Assembly (NCBI RefSeq): GCF_000186865.1
Contig: NW_008705579.1
Coordinates: 634,396-698,395 of the forward strand
Direction: 5' to 3'
DNA from: Aureococcus anophagefferens
Taxonomy: Eukaryota; Sar; Pelagophyceae; Pelagomonadales; Pelagomonadaceae
DNA length: 64,000 bases
The position numbers and the translations under genes were made by a program. This document shows, piece after piece, positions 57,135 through 64,000 of this stretch. Numbering within the stretch: the stretch's first letter is position 1; every line of letters begins with the position of its first letter. The notes beneath the pieces were generated by a model. It was not told the DNA's origin. It did not search any database and saw only the letters and a list, made by a program, of their open reading frames with translations.

Positions 57135-57721
57135 CTAGACGGACGCCTGGTCGGACCCGACGGGCGGGATCGCCGGCGGCGTGTACTTTTCGCCCGGCGC
57201 GTCGAAGATCGACGTGTCCTTGCAGTAGACGACGGCCATGAGGATGCCGCTGGAGATCGTGAGGATGCCGCAGGACAGGCCCAAGGCGTTCGAGTGGCTC
57301 GAGTCGAGGCCGAACTGTAAAAAACCGACGAAGACGAGGAAGACGGCCTTCGTCACGGGCTTGTACATGAAGCCGAAGTTCGCGCGGTAGACGGCGTCGA
57401 CGTAGGCGATGGGCTTGGGCAGGAAGGACATGGCCTCGAAGACGAAGAGCATGACGGCGAAGAGGAAGACGTAGAGCGCGACGAAGATCGCGTCGGTGTC
57501 CGACTCGCTCGACTCGTTCGACAGCGAGTCGATGGCCGTCGCGCACATGAAGACGCAGAGGCCGATGTTGGCGACGCGGAACATCTGCGCGCGGGCGACG
57601 CGTGGGCGGGCGGGGCGTCGCGGCGCGTCGCGCGGCGCGGACGCACCAGGGGCACATGCTTGGCGACGGCCGGGCTGCACCGGCCCGTCTGCGCCTGGGA
57701 CTGGGCCTGGTCGCCCTCCAT
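57135..57721 (-). CDS. COPI-associated-like four-helix membrane protein (two exons)
   Basis: Exons 57721-57647 and 57584-57135 with a 62-nt GT-AG intron give 174 residues. Exon 1 is a short Gln-rich cytosolic leader (MEGDQAQSQAQTGRCSPAVA). Exon 2 has four hydrophobic helices: MFRVANIGLCVFMCATAIDS, FVALYVFLFAVMLFVFEAMS, VFLVFVGFLQFG and ILTISSGILMAVVYC. This layout matches the COPI-associated / TVP15-like Golgi protein family. A cytosolic tail ends in a Pro-rich segment. The role would be in Golgi vesicle trafficking, by homology only. Both splice sites are in phase 0. The gene converges with the AAA gene, stops 27 bp apart. Confidence 0.75.
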
Positions 57722-57917
57722 CGCCGGCGGCGGCGGCGCGGCGAGAGCGCGACGGCGGCGCGCGGCGAGAGAGCCTCTCGCGCACACCAGGCGGCGGCGG
57801 CGTCGATGGCGTCGAAGGCGAGGTGGCCAGTGGTCCGAGGCGAATATTGCCACAATTTCCTTTTTTTAACAATTGGCGCAGCGCCCTCCGGCGGGCACGT
57901 CGACACGAGCTCCCACT

Positions 57918-58394
57918 TCACAAACACACGTGGGTCGCGTCGACCTTGCACTCGTCGCCGAGAGCATCGAGCGCGCCGATGACGGACGCGACGTCGCCGT
58001 CGAGGACGCGCACCGTGCACGCCTTCTCGTCCGCCGCGCCGAGCTTCGCCAGCACCTTGGACGACTTGCACGCCGCCGTCGCGCGCCGCTTGAGCGCGCG
58101 CGGTTCCGTCGACGTCAGCTTCGTGCCCATCGTGTAGTCGCCCGCGCCCATGCGCTGCAGGTTCTTGCCGTTCTGGCTGTACGTGATCTCGTTCGCTCGT
58201 ACGGCGCCCGCGAGTATATCGCCGACGTCCGCCGGCGCCGCGGTCGGCGACGCGCAGAGCACGAGTGCGACCGCGGACGACAGCGCACGCGCAAACGGCG
58301 TGCGGGATGGCAGCGGCGTCGGCTGTGGTCTCGTGTGCGGCGCGAGCGCAGCGCACGAAGCGACGGCGAAGACGAGCCGCCAGACGCGAAGCAT
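57918..58394 (-). CDS. Probable thylakoid-lumen protein of unknown function
   Basis: The 158-residue frame from ATG 58394 begins with a signal peptide (VWRLVFAVASCAALAPH). A Pro/Ser/Arg-rich transit-like stretch and a second hydrophobic segment ending in ASPTAAPADVGD, like a lumenal processing site, follow. This tripartite layout is typical of lumen proteins in plastids of red-algal origin. The mature part has YSQNGKNLQRMGAGDYTMG and RALKRRATAACKSSK, with four cysteines in all, two at the end. I recall similar short proteins in diatom plastids but cannot name a family. It is divergent from the cyclic-nucleotide-binding channel. Confidence 0.68.
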   Translation of the reverse strand: MLRVWRLVFAVASCAALAPHTRPQPTPLPSRTPFARALSSAVALVLCASPTAAPADVGDILAGAVRANEITYSQNGKNLQRMGAGDYTMGTKLTSTEPRALKRRATAACKSSKVLAKLGAADEKACTVRVLDGDVASVIGALDALGDECKVDATHVCL

Positions 58395-58576
58395 GCTCGT
58401 CGCAGAGGAGCTGGTCGCGGATCACGCGTGCGCGCAATCTAGAGATTAGACACGTCGCAGCGTCGCGCGCGTCGAGACAACAAGATCGCACAGCCCTCGG
58501 AAGAGCGCGGGCCGAGAGGGCAAGCATACAAAGTTGAGCGGAAACATCCACATCCACGCGCAGCCCCGACCTGCCG
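58395..58576. promoter_or_regulatory. 182-bp divergent promoter region
   Basis: It lies between the ATGs of the lumen protein (minus) and the channel gene (plus). It contains ACAAAGTTGAGCG near 58527, a weaker form of the CGCRAACTTT motif seen in other divergent regions. Confidence 0.35.
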
Positions 58577-61576
58577 ATGGAGCTCCGACCCAAGGACCCG
58601 GGCGCGGCCCGGAGCCCGACGAACCCGTCGTCCGAGCCGGCGTCGCCCGAGTACCCGCCCAGCGCGCGGTCGTCGCTGCTGCGCTCCGTGAGCGCCTACC
58701 TGCCCAAGTCGGCGCGCACGCCGTCGCCGACGGACCAGGCGGGCCCGGCGAAGCGGCGGAGCGAGCCCGGCCTGCGGTCGTCGCAGTCGGAGCGGGGCCT
58801 GCTGTCCGCCGTGCCGGAGCGCCTGCGGCCGCGGCGCTCCTTCTCGCCGCCGGAGGCCGGTCCGAGCCCCCGGGGCAGCCTCGAGTTTTCCGACGCGGAC
58901 CGCGCGGGCCCCCGCCGCGGCCCGAGCTTCCGGCCCAAGCACATCGTCACGTCGGACCTCGTCACGGAGGACATGGTCGCGGCGCCGAGGGCCTTCAGCC
59001 CGCGCTTCCTCCAGCGCCAGGGGTCCGCGCGGCGCGACGACGACTCGCCCCATTTGTCGCCGCCGCGGTCGCCGTACCGGCGGTCCTTCACGACGCCCGG
59101 CGGCAAGCTCTTCAAGCGCGCGTCCTGGGGCTCCGACTCGGGCGCGTCCATCGTCCACGAGCTCGCGGGCCGCCTCGAGCGCCTCGAGCGCCAGGGCAGC
59201 GGCCGCCGGAGCCTCGCGGACGCCGCGGAGTCGCCCGGCACGCCGTCGCTCGCGGACGACGACTTCGAGACGGGCCTCGACTCCGTCGACGACTTCGCGT
59301 CGGCGCGGGGCGCCGACGACGCGAGCCTCGGCGGCGCGCTCGAGGGCGCGTCGCCCGGGGGCTTCGCGCGGTCCGCGGGGGTGCCGCTGGAGAAGCAGAT
59401 GGACCTCCTGCGGCGCGAGGCCAAGGTCAACGAGTGGCAGCGGCGCCTCGAACAGCAGGAGGCGGACCTCTGCGCGTTCCGGCAGAACCAGCAGGCCGCC
59501 GAGGCGAACCGCCGCTACTCGCGCCTCGCGTCCGCGTTGACGTTCGGCGCGCTGCCCGAATCGCCCGGCGCGAAGCCGCCGTCGCCGAAGGCGCCCAAAA
59601 AGGACGCGGGCGACGAGGCGCCGGGCCGCCACGCGCCGGGCGACGGGCTGTCCGGGCTCCTGGCGACACTCGTCTTCGACCCCCAGGGCTCCGACTGGTT
59701 CATGGTCCTCGCGACGGTGCTCCTCGTCTTCGCGATCGCGGGCGCCGCGGAGGCGCCGCTCGTCTGGGGCTTCCGCGAGGCCCCGGCGGGCGCCTGGCGC
59801 GCGACAGTCATCTTCGCCGACGTCCTCTTCCTCGTCAACATCGCGCTGGGCCCGCTCAAGGCCTACGTCGACAAGCACACCTTGCTCCTCGTCCGCGACG
59901 TCCGCCGCACGGGCAAGAGGTACGCGCGGACCTGGCTCCTCTGCGACGCGCTCGCCGCCGTGCCCCTCGCGGCGACGCTGGGCACGCCCTACGTGTTCCT
60001 GCGCTTGTTCCGCGCGGGCGTCGTATTCCAGTACTCGTGGATCTTCCACTACGTGGACCGGACGACGGCGTCGTCGGCCGCGACGTTCCGCCTCTTCCGC
60101 CTCTTCGTCTTCTACGTCTTTCTGGGCCACCTGCTGAGCTGCTGCTACTGGCGCATCGCGACGAGCGCGGACGGCGGCCGCTACGGGGGCGCGGAGTGGT
60201 GGACCGTGTCCGAGGAGATGGAAGCGGCCGCGCTCGGCCACCGCTGGCTCTTCGCGACGACGAAGTCGCTGACGCTGCTCCTGGGCGAGGACACGGCGCC
60301 GGGCACGGCCGTCGAGTGCGGCTTCGTCTGCGCGACGATCTCGCTCGGCGTCTTCGGGCTGTCGGTCGTCATCGGCCAGGTGACGCTCGTCGCGTCCGAT
60401 CTGGACGCCATCGGGCGGAAGAAGACGGAGCAGGTCGACGCCGTGCTGCTCTATTTACGGTATCGCGGCGTGCCGGGCGACGTGTCCAAGGAGATCGTGC
60501 GCTTCATCGAGTACATGTGGAACAGCGGCCAGGCGGAGCACGAGACCGCGGGCCTCGAGACGCTGCCCGATTCCTTGAAGCTCCGCCTCGACCTCGCGCT
60601 CAAGCAGCAGTTGATCCGCAAGGTGCCCCTCTTCGAGGACCTGCCGCCGACGGGCGTCGTCGCCGTCGTCCGGGCGCTGCAGTCGCTCGTGGTGATCCCG
60701 GGCGAGGTCATCGTCCACGAGGGCCACGAGGGCCACGAGATGTTCTTCATCGGGTCCGGCTCCGTGCGCGTCTACAAGCGCCGCGAGGACGGGTCGGACA
60801 TCGAGCTCGCGCAGCTCCACGCCGGGTCGTTCTTCGGCGAGATGGCCCTGCTCGAGGCCCAGCTCCGCATGGCGTCGATCGCGGCGCTCACGTTCTGCGA
60901 CCTCTTCGTGCTGAGCGCGTCGGACTACGAGGACATCTCCCAGTCGAACTCGAGCCTCCGGGACGCGCTCCACGCGTTCGCGCGGAAGCGGCGCGACTCG
61001 AACGCGGACAAGCTCCAGGCGCTCGGCACGGCGCCCGCGGAGGGCGACGGCGGCGACGAGACGCGCGTCTTGGTCGACGACGCCGACGCGGAGCAGGACG
61101 CGCTGCGCCACCAGCTCGTCAAGCGCGTGCCCATCTTCGAGGGCGTCCCGCCGAGCGCCGTGCTGTCGATCGTCAACGCGCTCCAGGCCCTCGTCGTCGC
61201 GCCCGGCGAGCTCATCGTCAGGGAGGGCAACGACGGCGGCGAGATGTTCCTCATCGCCAAGGGCTCCGTGCGCATCTTCAAGGAGCGGTCCGCGGACCAC
61301 TTCGACGACGACGGCCTGAGCGCGGGCGTCGTCGAGATCGCGCGGCTGAACGCGGGCTCCTTCTTCGGCGAGAAGGCCCTGCTCGAGGAGAAGGCGCGGC
61401 GCAACGCGTCCGTGGCCGCCGTGACGGACTGCCACGTCTACGTGCTCTCGAAGACGGACTACGACCGCATCGCGTCGCTCAACAGCACGATGCGCCGCGC
61501 GGGCCTCGAGAAGAAGGCCCGGGCCCTCGGGAGCCGGGCCCCGCACCACGTCGCGCCGACGGTGCACCTCCGCTGA
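58577..61576 (+). CDS. Ion channel with tandem cyclic-nucleotide-binding domains
   Basis: The 999-residue protein has a long Ser/Arg/Pro-rich cytosolic N-terminus (about 1-350), six hydrophobic helices (about 372-612) and two cNMP-binding domains in tandem (about 685-800 and 845-968). Both cNBDs have the phosphate-binding cassette (GSFFGEMALLEAQLRMAS and GSFFGEKALLEEKARRNAS); the Arg that binds cyclic nucleotide phosphate is present in both. The pore region WLFATTKSLTLLLGEDTAPG occupies the filter position but lacks the TVGYGD of potassium channels and the usual CNG residues. The closest architecture is the CNG/HCN/EAG group, which normally has a single cNBD. The stop is 7 bp from that of the convergent gene. 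Confidence 0.88.
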   Translation: MELRPKDPGAARSPTNPSSEPASPEYPPSARSSLLRSVSAYLPKSARTPSPTDQAGPAKRRSEPGLRSSQSERGLLSAVPERLRPRRSFSPPEAGPSPRGSLEFSDADRAGPRRGPSFRPKHIVTSDLVTEDMVAAPRAFSPRFLQRQGSARRDDDSPHLSPPRSPYRRSFTTPGGKLFKRASWGSDSGASIVHELAGRLERLERQGSGRRSLADAAESPGTPSLADDDFETGLDSVDDFASARGADDASLGGALEGASPGGFARSAGVPLEKQMDLLRREAKVNEWQRRLEQQEADLCAFRQNQQAAEANRRYSRLASALTFGALPESPGAKPPSPKAPKKDAGDEAPGRHAPGDGLSGLLATLVFDPQGSDWFMVLATVLLVFAIAGAAEAPLVWGFREAPAGAWRATVIFADVLFLVNIALGPLKAYVDKHTLLLVRDVRRTGKRYARTWLLCDALAAVPLAATLGTPYVFLRLFRAGVVFQYSWIFHYVDRTTASSAATFRLFRLFVFYVFLGHLLSCCYWRIATSADGGRYGGAEWWTVSEEMEAAALGHRWLFATTKSLTLLLGEDTAPGTAVECGFVCATISLGVFGLSVVIGQVTLVASDLDAIGRKKTEQVDAVLLYLRYRGVPGDVSKEIVRFIEYMWNSGQAEHETAGLETLPDSLKLRLDLALKQQLIRKVPLFEDLPPTGVVAVVRALQSLVVIPGEVIVHEGHEGHEMFFIGSGSVRVYKRREDGSDIELAQLHAGSFFGEMALLEAQLRMASIAALTFCDLFVLSASDYEDISQSNSSLRDALHAFARKRRDSNADKLQALGTAPAEGDGGDETRVLVDDADAEQDALRHQLVKRVPIFEGVPPSAVLSIVNALQALVVAPGELIVREGNDGGEMFLIAKGSVRIFKERSADHFDDDGLSAGVVEIARLNAGSFFGEKALLEEKARRNASVAAVTDCHVYVLSKTDYDRIASLNSTMRRAGLEKKARALGSRAPHHVAPTVHLR

Positions 61577-61582
61577 TAAGAT

Positions 61583-62614
61583 CTAGGCGCGGCGCGCCCG
61601 GGCGACGAGCAGCGCCGCGGCGAGGCCCAGCGCGGCCGCGGCCGCGACGAGCGCGGGCTCGCGCGGCGCCGCCTTGGCGCGGCCGCCCTTGGCGGCCTTG
61701 GCGGTGACCTTGCTCTTGTGGCGCTTCTTCGCGGGCTTCTTCGCCTTGTCGCCGTTGGGCTTGAAGGGGAAGTCGCGGCCCTCGATCTGCTGGAGCCGGG
61801 CCTCGTCGATGGGCCGCCGGTGCCAGAGGAACTTCTTGCAGCCGTGGAGCTTCAGCGCGCCGTCGTAGAGCTGGTAGAGCGCCGTGCCCATGGTCACCTC
61901 GTGCAGGCTGTCGATGTCGTCGTCGGGGCGCAGCAGCCCGTCGGCGACGAGGGCGCCCCGCGCGGGGCCGTCCACGAAGAACGCGTTGAAGAGCGTCGTC
62001 TCCGCGAGGTGGTAGCCGTGCTTCTTCGCGAGCTCCACCAGCGCCGCGAGCGACGAGCCCTCGCGCGCGGCGTCGGCCCGCGGCTGGATGTAGACGATGT
62101 CGTGGGGCATGGTCGGGTTGAACTCGACGACGTAGACGCGCGACCCGTAGCCGCTTTCCAACAGGTCCTTGAAGATCCAGTAGTCGCAGCCGTCGACGTC
62201 GACGGACACGAGGTCCACGCCCAGGGGCACGGACTTGGCGTGCTTGCGCAGCAGGCTCTCGACGCTGCGCGACGCGTCGACGCAGGACACGAAGGCCTCG
62301 ATGGCCACGTTGCCCAGCGGCGCGTGCAGCTCCCGGAGCTTCGCGCACCGCTCCGCGTCGGCCTCGAGCAGCGCGCCGCGCCAGCCGCCGGCCGTGAGGA
62401 GCGTGTGCGTGTTCGACAGGTGCACGCCGTCCCAGGCGCCGACGTCGACGCACCAGCGCGTCTTCGGCCGCTGGCGCTTGTCGAGGCACGCGAAGATGGC
62501 GGCGATGACGCCGTCCTCGCCGTTCTGCGACGTCTCGTCCCGGGCGAACTGGATCAGGCCGTCGCGCCGGCGCAGCGACCGCGTCGGCGCGCTGCGGATC
62601 TCGGCCGCGGCCAT
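61583..62614 (-). CDS. FkbM-type methyltransferase-like protein with C-terminal anchor
   Basis: From ATG 62614 the product is 343 residues. TSQNGEDGVIAAIFACL, WCVDVGAWDGVHLSNTHTLL and GGWRGALLEADAERC are the opening motifs of the FkbM/Methyltransf_21 family; LVSVDVDGCDYWIFKDLL continues the pattern. The core binds SAM and methylates glycans or small molecules. After about residue 285 the chain is Lys-rich and ends with a hydrophobic segment (LVAAAAALGLAAALLVARARRA), which could anchor it in a membrane. The frame is open upstream to a TTG at 62719, with no earlier ATG. Confidence 0.82.
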   Translation of the reverse strand: MAAAEIRSAPTRSLRRRDGLIQFARDETSQNGEDGVIAAIFACLDKRQRPKTRWCVDVGAWDGVHLSNTHTLLTAGGWRGALLEADAERCAKLRELHAPLGNVAIEAFVSCVDASRSVESLLRKHAKSVPLGVDLVSVDVDGCDYWIFKDLLESGYGSRVYVVEFNPTMPHDIVYIQPRADAAREGSSLAALVELAKKHGYHLAETTLFNAFFVDGPARGALVADGLLRPDDDIDSLHEVTMGTALYQLYDGALKLHGCKKFLWHRRPIDEARLQQIEGRDFPFKPNGDKAKKPAKKRHKSKVTAKAAKGGRAKAAPREPALVAAAAALGLAAALLVARARRA

Positions 62615-62740
62615 TGCGCTGGCGGCGTTCGCGGCGTGCTGCGTGCTGCGGGAGAGGATGACCGCCGCGCTGGTGCAGTCGCCGTCGATTGTTTCTGCCA
62701 CTCGTTCAGCGATGTTCAAGACATGTTCAAGTTGAAGAAC

Positions 62741-64000
62741 TTACGGCGCCGCGGCGAGGTCGTCCCGGGGCGTGGCGCAGTGGTCCCGGAGGCCCTTGTC
62801 CGAGTGGGCGAACGTGCTCAGGTTGTACTCGCGCTGGAAGAGCTCGTCGAAGAACGTCGAGAGCCGCGCCTCGTGGACTTGGCGCGTCTCCGGCTCGACG
62901 CAGCGCGGGAAGGACGCGTCGAGGAAGCGCGGCGACCGGCGGTAGGCCGCGAGGGACCGGCGGCAGAGCGCGTAGTCGCCGAGCGCGCCGCCCTGGAACC
63001 ACACCGCGCGGTCGACGGGGAAGAGCAGGAAGAACAAGGGGAACATCTTCAGGAACCAGACGAAGAAGTTCAGGCCCTCCGAGATGCCGATCTCGTACCA
63101 GAGCTGCGCGCCGCCGTCGTCGATCGTGTCCCAGAGCACGTGGAAGAGCACGTAGGCGATGCAGAGCCCGTGGACGCCGAAGAGGACGACGAGCAGCCGA
63201 TCGCCCGCGGACTTGAAGCGGCGCAGCTTCCGCGTCCGCTCCACGACCGCGCGCGCGGCGCCCGGCGTCGTCACGTCCAGGTCCCCCGCGAGGAGCGGCG
63301 CGTAGAAGCAGGGGCAGATGACGAGCTGGCGGATCAGGACCGCGTACAAGATCGTGAACGCGTACTTGATCGTATAGAGCGCCACCCGGCTCGTCGAGTC
63401 GGGCTCGCCCCGCTCGTACTCGTCGACGTCCATGACCTGGGCAGGAAAAGAGTGCGAAATTCCCAACTTTGGAGGCTCATATCTCGGTCGTTTTCCACTC
63501 GTTTCGGCTAATTTTTTGACGAGCGATCATCTCTCGGAGCGCTCTCGACGCGTGGACGTTTTTTCCCGGAACGATTGCGCGCGGAACACTCGTGTTGAAG
63601 CGATCTTGAATCACCCTTTTCCTGCCCTGGACCATGACGTGCCGCGACGCGATCCGGATCGTAAAATCCGTCCACAGAAAGTTGAAGGCCACGGAGCAGA
63701 CGAAGACGACCAGCCGCTCCTTCCGCGAGAACGGGTGGAGCGCGTGCGCGTAGAAGATGGACACCGTCGGGTGGAACTGGCAGCAGAACGCGCGCCAGTT
63801 CGACAGCCAGGTGCCGTCCGTGTTCGGGAAGCCGAAGCAGCACGGGATTGGCATGCCCCGCATCAAGAGCCGCACCGTGTCGCGGTTCCCGGGCAGCGTG
63901 AGGAAGAGCGTCTCGAGCACGCGGCGCGCGTGGTCCGACTCGGCGCGGCGCCGCGGCGACGGCGGCGGCGCGGGCTCCGGCGGCGGCGCGGGGGGCTTCG
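62741..64000 (-). CDS. Multi-pass membrane protein, 5-prime end beyond the window
   Basis: Two exons are visible: from the window edge to 63639, and 63436-62741. At least six hydrophobic segments occur, for example RLVVFVCSVAFNFLWTDFT, IKYAFTILYAVLIRQLV and LLVVLFGVHGLCIAYVLFHV. Upstream, a Pro-rich stretch precedes LETLFLTLPGNRDTVRLLM and a Cys-containing IPCCFGFPNTDGTWL. The text HPFSRKERLVVF is reminiscent of large stramenopile polycystin-like or transporter proteins, but I cannot assign a family. The stop codon TAA is at 62741-62743. The start codon lies past position 64000, so length and N-terminal domains are unknown. Confidence 0.75.
63437..63638 (-). mobile_element. Introner A-type, reverse orientation (GT-AG, phase 0)
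   Basis: A 202-nt insert is flanked by GTCATGGT and GTCATGGA on the minus strand. The left end has one extra C before CAGGGCAGGAAAAG; the right end is CTTTTCCTGCCCAG. Splicing joins CGG CAC to GTC ATG GAC in frame with both exons. Confidence 0.9.

Noticed and set aside
52881..57320. Open frame of 1,479 codons on the plus strand
   Set aside because: It crosses an SDR, an introner, an antisense SDR and an AAA gene in mixed frames. Only the first part (the SDR exon 1) is real coding sequence.

Overview
This is nuclear DNA of a compact, very GC-rich eukaryote, most likely a pelagophyte (stramenopile) alga close to Aureococcus anophagefferens. The evidence is eukaryotic gene content (Argonaute, transportin, ALG7, PIG-M, EHD, SLC6, a COPI-associated protein), spliceosomal introns, heterokont-style bipartite plastid presequences, a probable selenoprotein, and above all repeated ~200-nt introner elements, which are established for Aureococcus. 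I see no rRNA, tRNA, CRISPR array or autonomous transposon. A 50-N gap (22122-22171) and several one-base frame breaks in GC-rich stretches suggest a draft assembly.

Layout. 0-10 kb: a probable plastid protein, a TIR-domain membrane receptor, a SelW-like selenoprotein with a candidate SECIS, ALG7, soluble pyrophosphatase, a small hypothetical gene and an EHD GTPase. 10-22 kb: a CREST-like membrane protein, transportin, a HAD-like protein, a LigB-like protein, an Argonaute that appears to lack all slicer residues I can align, and a dienelactone hydrolase. 22-32 kb: a plastid membrane protein and an FKBP separated by the gap, a secreted beta-helix protein carrying three introners, a glutaredoxin-like protein, a secreted hypothetical protein and a 1,041-aa unknown protein with two introners. 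32-46 kb: a ClpB-type AAA+ protein with a signal peptide, PX, cupin-like and J-like proteins, PIG-M, a 2OG oxygenase, a TPR-methyltransferase, an ABHD hydrolase, an SLC6 symporter and a sulfotransferase. 46-64 kb: a thymidylate-synthase-like protein, a GNAT, a methyltransferase fusion with two introners, an IPT protein, a cAMP-receptor-like GPCR, two SDRs, a CbbX-type AAA protein, a COPI-associated protein, a probable lumen protein, a cyclic-nucleotide-binding channel, an FkbM-type methyltransferase and a truncated membrane protein.

The most interesting system is the introner population: 15 clear copies plus one GC-rich relic, every one inside a coding sequence. Each has inverted termini that end in CAG, so a 3-prime splice site is present in either orientation. 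Each is flanked by an 8-bp target duplication beginning GT or GC, whose left copy serves as the 5-prime splice site. Removing each one from the GT/GC of the left duplication to the CAG joins the two reading frames; in every gene whose whole model I could total, the exons sum to a multiple of three. More than half use GC donors. Two exons lying between neighbouring introners are 149 and 157 nt, close to nucleosome size.

Genes are packed as convergent pairs with stops often 4-25 bp apart and divergent pairs with starts about 140-250 bp apart. Ordinary introns are short (about 45-62 nt, with a few of 100-215 nt) and also often GC-AG. All functional calls rest on motif reading by eye; no database search was run.
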